A stretch of DNA of 64,000 bases from an uncultured Pelagibacteraceae bacterium (GTDB lineage: Bacteria; Pseudomonadota; Alphaproteobacteria; Pelagibacterales; Pelagibacteraceae). Positions 56,360-64,000 of this stretch are shown one piece after another. The DNA is taken from contig CACHEF010000005.1 in the NCBI GenBank assembly GCA_902578775.1, forward strand, positions 1-64,000. Direction: 5' to 3'. The position numbers and the translations under genes were made by a program. Every line of letters starts with the position of its first letter. The first letter of the stretch is position 1. The notes beneath the pieces were generated by a model. The model had not been told where the DNA came from and ran no database searches. It saw only the letters and a program-made list of their open reading frames with translations.

Positions 56360-57094
56360 TTATTTTTTTTGTTCAGCAGTTTTTTTATCAACAGGCTTTT
56401 TGTCATCACCTTCTTTTTTATCAGCTTCTTTTTTATCACCCTCAGCTGCTGGTTTTTCTCCATCTGCTGCTGCATCTTGAGCACTTTCTTCACCTTCTTC
56501 TGTCTCAGCTTCAGCTGGTTTCTCTGGTTCTTTCATTACAGTTGGTGCTGCTAATGTTGCGATAACAAAGTCTCGTCCTTGAATTGTTGGAACAACTTCG
56601 CTGTCCAATTTTACTGACGAAATTTTAAAACTTTCACCAATATCTACACCATCAAGATCAATTGTTAATTTTTCAGGTATTTTTTCGCTTGGACATTTAA
56701 GTTCAACTTTTCTTCTTACAATATTAAGTACTCCGCCTCTTTTTAGTCCTGGTGACTTCTCATGGTTGATAAACTCTACTGGCACCTCTATTCTTATTTT
56801 AACTCCAGCAACAACTCTTAAAAAATCAACATGAATTGGTTCATCAGTTATTACATCATATACAACCTCTCTCGGAAGAACATTTTGGTTTTTACCATTA
56901 ACAGATAATGTAATTATGTTTGATAAAAAATTTTCTTTTTCTATTGTTGATTTTAATAATTTCTTTGAAATGGAAATTTTCTCATTTTCCTCATTTCCTC
57001 CATAAATTATTCCTGGAACACTTCCACTATTTCTAATAGCACTTAGTTGACCTTTAGTTTTATTATCTCTTGTAATTGCTTCTAGTGAAATCAT
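56360..57094 (-). CDS. rplY: 50S ribosomal protein L25 (CTC family) with an acidic/Lys-rich tail
   Basis: Binds 5S rRNA. From the ATG at 57094 (M-I-S-L-E-A) it has 244 residues. The L25 domain (S-G-S-V-P-G-I-I-Y-G) and the TL5-type C-terminal domain are intact. The last 55 residues are a disordered run of Glu, Ala, Lys and Asp (A-E-T-E-E-G-E-E, then K-K-E-A-D-K-K-E). Such tails are common in alphaproteobacterial L25 but their role is unclear. Confidence 0.93.
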   Translation of the reverse strand: MISLEAITRDNKTKGQLSAIRNSGSVPGIIYGGNEENEKISISKKLLKSTIEKENFLSNIITLSVNGKNQNVLPREVVYDVITDEPIHVDFLRVVAGVKIRIEVPVEFINHEKSPGLKRGGVLNIVRRKVELKCPSEKIPEKLTIDLDGVDIGESFKISSVKLDSEVVPTIQGRDFVIATLAAPTVMKEPEKPAEAETEEGEESAQDAAADGEKPAAEGDKKEADKKEGDDKKPVDKKTAEQKK

Positions 57095-57138
57095 AAAAAC
57101 AAAGGTTTTTACCCCATGTTGATAAATAATCAAGGTAA

Positions 57139-58071
57139 TTATTTGAATAAATCCGAAACTGAAGTTGAGTTAGATATTCTTTTTATAGCCTCCCCCATAA
57201 GGCCTGATATTGGTAAAACTTCGATGTTCTTTGCACTTTTAACTTTTTCACCATTATCAATTGTATCTGTAATCACTAAATTTTTTATAACTGAATTCTT
57301 AATTCTTTTGACTGCATCACCGCTAAGAACACCATGAGTGATATAAACATAAACTTCTTTTGCACCCCTATTTTTAAGTGCTTTTGCTGCATTGATTATG
57401 GTTCCACCAGAATCAATTATATCATCAACAATTATACATGTTTTGTCTTTTACATTACCAATAATATTCATAACTTGAGACTGACCAGGTTTAGGTCTTC
57501 TTTTATCAACTATTGCTAAACCTACATTTAAAATCTTTCCTAAAGCCCGTGCTCTTTCGGTACCTCCAACATCAGGAGCAATACAAATAACATTTTTACT
57601 TTTTATTTTTTTCTTTATATGTCTTGCAAATATAGGAGTTGCAAATAGGTTATCTACTGGAATATCAAAAAATCCTTGAATTTGTCCTGCGTGTAAATCA
57701 ACTGTTACTACTCTATCCGCTCCAGCTTTTGTAATTAAATTTGAAACTAGTTTTGCTGAAATTGATGTTCTTGGCACAACTTTTCTATCTTGTCTTGCAT
57801 AACCGAAATAAGGAATTACGGCTGTAATATTTTTTGCTGATGATCTTTTCAAAGCATCAATGCAAAGTAATAATTCCATTAAATTATCATTAGCGGGCGA
57901 CGAAACAGACTGAATAATAAAAATACTATTTCCTCTTATATTTTCATTTATTTCTATATAAATCTCTCCATCGGAAAATTTTCTAATACTTGAATTTACA
58001 AGTTTAGATTTTAGAAATTTAGCGATCTTTTTGCTTAGAGGTTTATTACTGTTTCCTGATAAAAGTTTCAT
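57139..58071 (-). CDS. prs: Ribose-phosphate pyrophosphokinase
   Basis: Makes PRPP for nucleotide, His and Trp synthesis. The 310 residues include V-D-L-H-A-G-Q-I-Q-G-F-F-D-I-P-V-D-N-L and the PRPP loop D-D-I-I-D-S-G-G-T-I. Upstream of rplY by 44 bp. Provides substrate for the purine pathway that includes purD. Confidence 0.97.
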   Translation of the reverse strand: MKLLSGNSNKPLSKKIAKFLKSKLVNSSIRKFSDGEIYIEINENIRGNSIFIIQSVSSPANDNLMELLLCIDALKRSSAKNITAVIPYFGYARQDRKVVPRTSISAKLVSNLITKAGADRVVTVDLHAGQIQGFFDIPVDNLFATPIFARHIKKKIKSKNVICIAPDVGGTERARALGKILNVGLAIVDKRRPKPGQSQVMNIIGNVKDKTCIIVDDIIDSGGTIINAAKALKNRGAKEVYVYITHGVLSGDAVKRIKNSVIKNLVITDTIDNGEKVKSAKNIEVLPISGLMGEAIKRISNSTSVSDLFK

Positions 58072-58079
58072 TGAAAAGT

Positions 58080-58841
58080 TTAATTAATCATAATTATTGA
58101 AATATTTCTACCGTAATCATCATGTTTTAATTTTAAAGAACGTCTGGCGCTAAAAAAATTATTTTTTTTATCGTAAGTATCAATATTTACCATATCAATT
58201 TTATTTATTTTATTAAATTTCAGTTGAGATTTAATAAAATTGGGTAAATCAAAATAAATTAATCCGTTTTGATTTTTGAAAAAAATTTTGTTTTTTTTAT
58301 GTTTTTTAATAAATTTATTCTTAAAATCGATCTTAATTTTATAGTTTTTTTGAGTAATTGAAGGCCCTATAGCAACAGAGATATCTTTTCTGCTACAACC
58401 CTTCTTTAACATAAATTTTATGACTTTGTTTACAATACCTTTTAAAGCACCTTTCCAGCCAGCATGAATTGCAGCAATTATTTTTCTTTTTTTATCAAAA
58501 ATCAAAAGAGGAACACAGTCTGCGGTTAAAACTGCAATTGGAAAATTAGTTTTTTCTGTAATGATTGCATCAGCTTTGATACTTCTATTTTTGATTTTTG
58601 AATTTTTAGATAAAAATATAAACTTATTACTATGAACTTGATTAACCAAGAATATTTCTTTAGATTTTCTACATATTTTTCTCTTTACAATTTCAAGATT
58701 TTTTTTGACGTAATTTTTTTTATCTTTTGAGCCAATTCCACAATTTAAACTTTTATAAATCCCTTTTGATACACCTCCATATTTATTGAAGAAAGCATGG
58801 CTAATATCAGAAAATTTTGATAATTTTTTTGAAGTAATCAA
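58080..58841 (-). CDS. pgeF: Multicopper polyphenol oxidase/PgeF-type peptidoglycan editing factor
   Basis: The 253 residues match the YfiH (PgeF) family: V-N-Q-V-H-S, T-A-D-C-V-P-L-L and H-A-G-W-K-G supply the conserved His-Cys-His site. Members hydrolyse purine nucleosides or remove misplaced Ser from peptidoglycan precursors. It ends 8 bp before prs. Which activity applies here is not clear. Confidence 0.85.
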   Translation of the reverse strand: MITSKKLSKFSDISHAFFNKYGGVSKGIYKSLNCGIGSKDKKNYVKKNLEIVKRKICRKSKEIFLVNQVHSNKFIFLSKNSKIKNRSIKADAIITEKTNFPIAVLTADCVPLLIFDKKRKIIAAIHAGWKGALKGIVNKVIKFMLKKGCSRKDISVAIGPSITQKNYKIKIDFKNKFIKKHKKNKIFFKNQNGLIYFDLPNFIKSQLKFNKINKIDMVNIDTYDKKNNFFSARRSLKLKHDDYGRNISIIMIN

Positions 58842-58843
58842 TT

Positions 58844-59890
58844 TTAAAATCCTACTTTAAAATTATTATTAGAATTTTTGATTAACATAACTTTAAATAA
58901 ATCTCCCATTTCTTTTTTGTCAACTAATCGTTTAAGTCTATAAAATATATCTGATTTTTCAGAAAAAGTTTTATTTTTACTAATTATTTCAGCCCTCTGA
59001 TAAATACCTAGATTGGTTAAAAATTTTTTTTGTGTTGTAAAATTTGTGCTCACTTTGTCAAAATTTTTGGCAATTTTTTCTATAAAATTAAAATTCAAAT
59101 TGTAAGTAATGTCAGACTTACAAATATTTTCTAAAACTTTTGAGTATTTTTGCTTATAAATTCCCTGGAGTGTATTTTGCATTTTATCTTCAAAATATCC
59201 ATAATCTATAATTAATAGCCCACCATTATTTTTTATTATATTATAACAGATATCTTTAAGATATTTAATTCCTAAAGGAGAATACTCTATAAAATTTTGT
59301 TTATCTGAAATTTTAAAATTAATTTTATTTTCTAAATTTTTTATATTTATTTTCTTATTAAGAAATTCAGCTTTTTTATCATTTGAAAAAAGTACAAATT
59401 TTTCAAACCAATTATTTTTATTTTTAACAAATTGCTTAATAGGAATCGCATCAAAAAACTCATTCGCTACAAAAATACAAGGATATTTATCTAATTTCTT
59501 AAAGTTTATAACCCACTTTATATTTTTACATTTTAAATTTTTTTTTTGTTCTTTAATTAATTTTGGACTCTTTTCATAAATAAAAATATTGCAACTATTT
59601 TGAAATGAAGGAAATTTTTTAAAACTTTCAATCATTACTTTCATCATTTCTCCATTACCAGCACCTAATTCAATAAAATTGAATTTTTTTGGCGATCCTA
59701 TACTTTTCCAAAAACTTATTGTCCAGATAGCAATCATCTCTGAAAAAAGTCTCGAGATATTTGGAGCTGTTGTAAAATCGCCAGATATTCCAAATGGATT
59801 TTTTTTCATGTAATAACCTTTTTTTTTATCGTAAAGGCAATAATCTATAAATTTATCTAATGGTATTTTATGATTTTTTTTTATTATCAT
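58844..59890 (-). CDS. SAM-dependent methyltransferase, MidA/NDUFAF7 family
   Basis: The 348 residues begin with a hydrophilic domain containing G-D-F-T-T-A-P-N-I-S and then F-I-E-L-G-A-G-N-G-E-M-M, the SAM motif of the DUF185 family. The mitochondrial homologue NDUFAF7 methylates an Arg of complex I subunit NDUFS2. A similar role in complex I assembly is plausible here. Start overlaps lgt by 23 bp, the typical alphaproteobacterial pairing lgt-midA-pgeF. Confidence 0.85.
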   Translation of the reverse strand: MIIKKNHKIPLDKFIDYCLYDKKKGYYMKKNPFGISGDFTTAPNISRLFSEMIAIWTISFWKSIGSPKKFNFIELGAGNGEMMKVMIESFKKFPSFQNSCNIFIYEKSPKLIKEQKKNLKCKNIKWVINFKKLDKYPCIFVANEFFDAIPIKQFVKNKNNWFEKFVLFSNDKKAEFLNKKINIKNLENKINFKISDKQNFIEYSPLGIKYLKDICYNIIKNNGGLLIIDYGYFEDKMQNTLQGIYKQKYSKVLENICKSDITYNLNFNFIEKIAKNFDKVSTNFTTQKKFLTNLGIYQRAEIISKNKTFSEKSDIFYRLKRLVDKKEMGDLFKVMLIKNSNNNFKVGF

Positions 59891-60647
59891 CTTTAAAATA
59901 ATATATAAAGCAACCAGTTATAAAAAATAAAAAACTTAATAATTGACCCATTGTCAAATTTAGAATTAAATATCCCAATTGTTCGTCTGGTGAACGAAAA
60001 TATTCAATTATAAATCTAAAAATAGAATAAAAAATTAAAAATAAAGCAGACAATTTTCCTGGTATTTTTAGATAATCTTTAGACCAAAAATATATCATTA
60101 TTAAAAATAATATTATTCCCTCTAAAGCAGCTTCATATAATTGTGAAGGATGTCGATATAGATTATCAATTTGAATAAATTTTACTGCCCAAGGCACTGA
60201 AGTTTCAAGTCCGTATAATTCTGAATTAATAAAATTTGCAATTCTTCCAAAAAAAATTCCAATTGGTGAAATTATAGCAATTACATCCAGATATTTAAGT
60301 GGGTCCTCATTATCTTTTTTTGAAAATAAAACACTTGCAATAATTATTCCAATAACTCCTCCATGAAAGGACATTCCGCCTTGCCAAATTTTAAATATGT
60401 CAAAAAAATTATCTAGATAATAATTTAGATTATAAAATAATACGTAGCCTAGTCTTCCGCCTAATATTAAGCCAATAATTAAAAAAGTGACATAGTCGTC
60501 GAATTTTTTTTTAAGGTTATCATAGATAAAGATTTTTTTTGCAATATACCAGCCCACAAGTATACCCATTATATATGCTAACGAATACCAATGTATTTCA
60601 AATGAAAAAATTTCTATTGCTACTGGGTCAAAATTATTAATGAACAT
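59868..60647 (-). CDS. lgt: Prolipoprotein diacylglyceryl transferase
   Basis: First step of bacterial lipoprotein maturation: transfers diacylglycerol to the prolipoprotein Cys. The 259-residue membrane protein has about seven helices and the signature G-R-I-A-N-F-I-N-S-E-L-Y-G near residue 137. The partner lspA is at 7661. Diverges from ubiK across 50 bp. Confidence 0.96.
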   Translation of the reverse strand: MFINNFDPVAIEIFSFEIHWYSLAYIMGILVGWYIAKKIFIYDNLKKKFDDYVTFLIIGLILGGRLGYVLFYNLNYYLDNFFDIFKIWQGGMSFHGGVIGIIIASVLFSKKDNEDPLKYLDVIAIISPIGIFFGRIANFINSELYGLETSVPWAVKFIQIDNLYRHPSQLYEAALEGIILFLIMIYFWSKDYLKIPGKLSALFLIFYSIFRFIIEYFRSPDEQLGYLILNLTMGQLLSFLFFITGCFIYYFKDDNKKKS

Positions 60648-60697
60648 TATAATTTATAAATATAAGATTAGAGTATATTAAGATAATATATAAATAT

Positions 60698-60949
60698 ATG
60701 AAAAACTCTAAATTTGTTTTTGACAAAATAACTAAACTATTTGAACAAGGTCTGGTTTCTTCAAGAGATCTTGCAAATGAACTAATTACTATTTTGAAAT
60801 CAAAAAGAGATGAAATTGTTTTTAAATTAAGACTTACAAGTAAAGATGAATTTGAAGTATTATCTAAAAGAGTTGAAATTATAGAAAAAAAGCTTGAAAA
60901 ATTATATCCACAAAAGAAAAAAAAAATTAAACGGGTAAAAAGATCTTAA
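60698..60949 (+). CDS. ubiK: UbiK-like (BMFP) accessory factor
   Basis: An 83-residue protein with an amphipathic N-terminal helix, a coiled coil (E-V-L-S-K-R-V-E-I-I-E-K-K-L-E-K-L) and a very basic tail. It matches the BMFP/UbiK family, which supports ubiquinone synthesis in aerobic proteobacteria. The 3' end overlaps the convergent kinase gene by 23 bp. Confidence 0.8.
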   Translation: MKNSKFVFDKITKLFEQGLVSSRDLANELITILKSKRDEIVFKLRLTSKDEFEVLSKRVEIIEKKLEKLYPQKKKKIKRVKRS

Positions 60950-62255
60950 CCGCAAGTCCATTTAAATTAGATTTTTCCAACTTGATGTTTCCACCATGTG
61001 ATCGAATTATGTCAGAAGCTATTGAAAGACCTAAACCAACGCTGGATTTTTTTTCAGCTCTACTTTTATCAATTTTATAGAATGGCTTAAAAACATTATT
61101 GTATTCTTCTTGTGGAATACCAGGGCCATCGTCTTCAATTTTAATGAATATATTTGAATTTTTCTTTGAGAGATCTATGTGAATTTTTTTGCCATATTTT
61201 AATGCATTATCGATTAAATTATTTATGCATCTTTCAATTAGATTTTTTCTTCCATTTAAATAAACTTTTTCAGTAATCCTTCTTGATATATTTTGATTAT
61301 TATATTTTTCGATAATTTGATTTATTAAATCACTTAAGTTAAACATTTCATCTTTTCCAAGATAAGAAGAGCTTGCAAACTGGAGATATTCATTTAACAT
61401 TTTTTCCATTTCATTAATATCCTCAACTAATTTAATTGAAATATCCTTATCTTTGATAAAAGCAGTTTGTAGTTTCATTCTTGTTAATGGAGTTCTTAGG
61501 TCGTGACTAATTCCAGATAGCATTTCTGATCTTTGATTTAAATGTCTTAATATTCTTTTTCTCATTCGATCAAATTCGTAGCCGGCTTGTCTAATTTCAG
61601 ATGCCCCGGAGGGTTTAAATTCTTCTATTTCTTCTCCTTTACCAAATTTTTCAGCAGCTTTTGCAAGTGCCGTTATAGGCCGAGTTTGATTTTTTAAAAA
61701 TATAAGAGATATGATTATCATTATAAATGCTGGCACAGTTATCCATAAACCAAAAATTCTAGCTGATGAACTTGTTAATCTATCTTTTGGTATCAAAAAT
61801 TTAAAATAACCATTTTGGTATTTAATTCTTAAGTCAATTAGCTCTTTATAATTTGTAGTGTCAAACCAATATCCGCCATTTCCAAATTTTGATTTTAACT
61901 CTCTTCTTAAAGTTCTATCTATAGGACTGAACCATCTTTCATCAAAACTATAGTCAAATTGATCATCCTGAATAAATTGAATATTTAGATCTTGATAAAT
62001 TGAAAAAATATTTGTGATTTCATTTTTATCATAATCATCATTATTATAAACTTCAATAAAGGTTTGTACTTCATTAACCAATGCTCGCGTCATACCTTTA
62101 TTTGTTTTGATCCAAAGACTATCAAAAAAAACAATTGTAATAATAAGTTGAATTACAATTACAGGAGTGGCAACAATCAATAATGCTCTGTAAAACAATC
62201 TTTTAGGTAGCAAATCTTTAATAAATTTATTCAATCCATAAAACATAGCCAGCAC
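60927..62255 (-). CDS. Membrane sensor histidine kinase (EnvZ-like)
   Basis: The protein has an N-terminal helix (A-L-L-I-V-A-T-P-V-I-V), a periplasmic domain of about 120 residues, a second helix near 175-190, a HAMP region, the H-box G-I-S-H-D-L-R-T-P-L and the ATPase N/G boxes L-I-D-N-A-L-K-Y and D-D-G-P-G-I. Start is GTG at 62255 or ATG at 62246; both overlap the response-regulator gene. The N-terminal architecture resembles EnvZ of alphaproteobacteria. The signal is unknown. Confidence 0.9.
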   Translation of the reverse strand: MLAMFYGLNKFIKDLLPKRLFYRALLIVATPVIVIQLIITIVFFDSLWIKTNKGMTRALVNEVQTFIEVYNNDDYDKNEITNIFSIYQDLNIQFIQDDQFDYSFDERWFSPIDRTLRRELKSKFGNGGYWFDTTNYKELIDLRIKYQNGYFKFLIPKDRLTSSSARIFGLWITVPAFIMIIISLIFLKNQTRPITALAKAAEKFGKGEEIEEFKPSGASEIRQAGYEFDRMRKRILRHLNQRSEMLSGISHDLRTPLTRMKLQTAFIKDKDISIKLVEDINEMEKMLNEYLQFASSSYLGKDEMFNLSDLINQIIEKYNNQNISRRITEKVYLNGRKNLIERCINNLIDNALKYGKKIHIDLSKKNSNIFIKIEDDGPGIPQEEYNNVFKPFYKIDKSRAEKKSSVGLGLSIASDIIRSHGGNIKLEKSNLNGLAVKIFLPV

Positions 62256-62904
62256 CCCTTATTGTTTGAAGAAATTTAGGATTTTTAGGATCTAATTCTA
62301 TTTTTTTTCTTAATCTTGTAATGATAACATCAATTGATCTTTCTTTATCTAAATCTATTAATTTACCTATTTCCACTCTTTCAAAAGTTTTTCCTGGATT
62401 ATTAATCATTTTCTCTAAAATGATTTTTTCTGTGTTATTAATTTTGTATTCTTTTTCATTTTTTAAAATTATTTTTTTATTTAAATCAATTTTAATGTTT
62501 TCAAATTGAATAACTCGTTTTTGGTCAATTTTTTTTGTTTTATTAACTATATTTTTAATTCTTAAGAGTAATTCTTTTGGTTCAAAAGGTTTTGGTAAAT
62601 AATCATCAGCACCAATTTCTAAACCTTCCACTCTTTCGTCTGGCTGACCTTTTGCTGTTAATAAAATTACTGGTGTTTCTAAATCTTTTTTATTTTCTTT
62701 TATAAATTCTAAGCCACTTTTACCAGGCATCATTATATCTAAAATTATTAGATCAAATTTAATGATTTTAATTTTTTCAAAAGCGTTCTCTGCACTATCA
62801 GCTGTTGTTATTAAATAATTATTTTCACTTAAATATTTTTTTACTAATGATCTAATTCCTTCATCATCGTCAACTACTAGTATGTGTGCTAAAAAATCAT
62901 TCAT
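62227..62904 (-). CDS. OmpR-family response regulator
   Basis: The 225-residue protein has a receiver domain (V-V-D-D-D-E near residue 12, phospho-acceptor Asp in L-I-I-L-D-I-M-M-P near 57, Lys in L-P-K-P-F near 108) and a winged-helix DNA-binding domain ending G-A-G-Y-V-L-W. It lies between MarR and the kinase, with overlaps of 8 and 29 bp. In Rhodobacter a MarR/regulator pair (petP-petR) sits near petABC; the resemblance in order is noted but identity is not proven. Confidence 0.92.
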   Translation of the reverse strand: MNDFLAHILVVDDDEGIRSLVKKYLSENNYLITTADSAENAFEKIKIIKFDLIILDIMMPGKSGLEFIKENKKDLETPVILLTAKGQPDERVEGLEIGADDYLPKPFEPKELLLRIKNIVNKTKKIDQKRVIQFENIKIDLNKKIILKNEKEYKINNTEKIILEKMINNPGKTFERVEIGKLIDLDKERSIDVIITRLRKKIELDPKNPKFLQTIRGAGYVLWIE

Positions 62905-63334
62905 TTATTATTTTATTTAATACAGTATCAAAGTTTAATACCTCTTCAGATTTAGATGTTAACAAGGCGTTGTAAATTCTTTTTTTTTGAACTTGAAATA
63001 TTTCATTTGAAATACTTTTTCCCTTATTGTTCAAAAATATATGCTTAATTCTTGTATCTTGTTCATCTTTCTTAAATTCTATTATTTCTAATTTAATTAA
63101 ATCTTTAAGAACTCTATTTAGACTTTGTTTTGTTACTTTTAGTCTTTTAAGTAAATCAGAAATTGAAATACCTTCATACATAGATAATAGATGGATAACT
63201 TTATTATGAGCCAATCCAATAGAGTATTTATCAAGAATTTTTTTTGAGTCTGAAAAGATTTCTCTATATCCTATGAATAATTTTTCAATTAAATCTTTAA
63301 GCTGATCATCTTTTAAATATAAAAGTTCTTTCAT
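62897..63334 (-). CDS. MarR-family transcriptional regulator
   Basis: The 145-residue protein has a winged-helix region with I-S-D-L-L-K-R-L-K-V-T-K-Q-S-L-N-R-V-L-K-D-L and a wing D-E-Q-D-T-R-I-K. Dimerisation helices flank it. First gene of the marR-regulator-kinase operon, divergent from ilvE with 67 bp between starts. PetP-like by context; ligand unknown. Confidence 0.88.
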   Translation of the reverse strand: MKELLYLKDDQLKDLIEKLFIGYREIFSDSKKILDKYSIGLAHNKVIHLLSMYEGISISDLLKRLKVTKQSLNRVLKDLIKLEIIEFKKDEQDTRIKHIFLNNKGKSISNEIFQVQKKRIYNALLTSKSEEVLNFDTVLNKIINE

Positions 63335-63349
63335 GGTTGGTAAGTTATA

Positions 63350-63378
63350 TTGACATATTACAGATACAAAGATAATTT
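63350..63378 (+). promoter_or_regulatory. Putative sigma-70 promoter of ilvE
   Basis: TTGACA (63350-63355) is a perfect -35 element. TAATTT (63373-63378) lies 17 bases on, and GATAAT (63371-63376) lies at a shorter spacing of 15. The ilvE ATG follows about 24 bases later. It sits in the divergent spacer with marR. Confidence 0.5.
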
Positions 63379-63401
63379 TCAGTAATAATTTTATTTCACA
63401 A

Positions 63402-64000
63402 ATGATACCATACGATAAAAGATCTGGAAAAATTTGGTATAATGGCGATCTTGTTGATTGGGCAGATGCTAAAATTCATGTTCTTAATCATGGATTACAT
63501 TATGCAAGTTGTGTTTTTGAAGGCGAAAGAGTTTATGATGGATCAATATTTAAATTAGAGGAGCATACAGATAGACTTTTTTATTCAGCAAAAAGAATGG
63601 GAATGAAAGTTCCATATTCCGAAACCGAAATTAATGATGCTTGTAATAAGATTATAAACTTTCAAAAAGTAGAGAATGGATATGTAAGGCCAACAATATG
63701 GAGAGGAAGTGAAATGATGGCAATTTCAGCTCAAAAAACAAAAATCCATGTTGCAATAGCAACGTGGGAATGGGGTTCATATTTTGATCCAAAATTAAAA
63801 ATTGAGGGAATAAAATTGAACATTTCAAATTGGAGAAGGCCAGCACCAGATACAATTCCTTGGGATACAAAAGCATCAGGTCTTTATATGATTTGTACAT
63901 TGTCTAAGCATGAGGCTGAGAAGCAAGGATTTACAGATTCTTTAATGTTAGATCATGAGGGAAATATTGCAGAGGCAACAGGTGCAAATATTTTTTTCAA
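63402..64000 (+). CDS. ilvE: Branched-chain amino acid aminotransferase, N-terminal part
   Basis: Transfers the amino group between glutamate and Leu, Ile or Val (PLP, fold type IV). Only the first 199 residues are in the window; the frame runs off the right edge. Seen are G-K-I-W-Y-N-G, H-V-L-N-H-G-L-H-Y-A-S-C-V-F-E-G, the PLP lysine region W-D-T-K-A-S-G-L-Y and E-A-T-G-A-N-I-F-F. Start is ATG at 63402. Confidence 0.94.
   Translation, partial: MIPYDKRSGKIWYNGDLVDWADAKIHVLNHGLHYASCVFEGERVYDGSIFKLEEHTDRLFYSAKRMGMKVPYSETEINDACNKIINFQKVENGYVRPTIWRGSEMMAISAQKTKIHVAIATWEWGSYFDPKLKIEGIKLNISNWRRPAPDTIPWDTKASGLYMICTLSKHEAEKQGFTDSLMLDHEGNIAEATGANIFF

Noticed and set aside
56356-56565. Plus-strand Leu/Phe-rich frames opposite the rplY tail
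   Set aside because: They are complements of the Lys/Glu/Ala-rich tail codons and not real membrane proteins.

Overview
The window is about 64 kb of a very AT-rich, tightly packed bacterial chromosome. It reads as an alphaproteobacterium, most likely of the SAR11 clade (Pelagibacterales). The evidence is the CcrM-type GANTC methylase, the alphaproteobacterial families (DUF2093, the TIGR01459 HAD protein, BamF/DUF3035, paired b and b' ATP synthase subunits, an aminoglycoside-phosphotransferase-type ThrB), the aa3 oxidase and bc1 operons, a retinal pathway (crtI-crtB-crtY-blh), tiny intergenic gaps and many overlapping genes. I see no insertion sequence, prophage, CRISPR array or rRNA gene. One tRNA (Gln, UUG) is present. 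No stretch over 300 bases lacks a gene.

Layout. 1-1020: end of a surface-sugar cluster (polysaccharide deacetylase tail, formyltransferase). 1107-3090: groEL-groES on the minus strand behind a heat-shock-like promoter. 3214-9607: plus-strand run of HAD phosphatase, ribF, ileS, lspA, a BamF-like lipoprotein and pgi. 9599-17277: minus-strand rsmD and purD, then a lipid A/Kdo block (lpxL, lpxK, waaA, msbA) and ubiA, interrupted by a small plus-strand DUF2093 gene. 17328-21839: mixed housekeeping genes (DUF2721, quinone oxidoreductase, pirin, DUF924, a small CxxC protein, haloacid dehalogenase, rsmE). 21900-29253: cytochrome c oxidase operon (coxB, coxA, ctaB, a 41-aa CoxF-like protein, ctaG, coxC, surf1), then thrC and a peroxiredoxin.

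29285-41784: a long minus-strand series. In transcription order it holds DUF721, dsbA-like, smc, atpI-B-E-F'-F, crtI-crtB-crtY-blh, ispH, thrB and rnhA. This places the membrane part of ATP synthase directly upstream of retinal synthesis and of the last enzyme making isoprenoid precursors. 41785-43901: mutY and an FAD monooxygenase. 43898-46340: ccrM, rnhB and a uracil-DNA glycosylase. 46381-50299: TPR protein, ispE, tRNA-Gln and the CCA-adding enzyme. 50296-52065: greA, hemF, trmL. 52156-54712: petABC (bc1 complex). 54689-60647: ychF, pth, rplY, prs, pgeF, a MidA-like methyltransferase and lgt. 60698-63334: ubiK, a sensor kinase/response regulator pair and a MarR regulator. The window ends inside ilvE.

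Most of the window is conserved core genome. The points most worth attention are an SMC protein with no recognisable hinge domain, two GANTC sites one helical turn apart just upstream of ccrM, the F0-retinal-ispH gene series, a uracil-DNA glycosylase that has lost its Fe-S cysteines and a conserved His, a GC-rich hairpin at 29254-29280, and the tRNA-Gln gene that ends three bases before the start codon of the CCA-adding enzyme.
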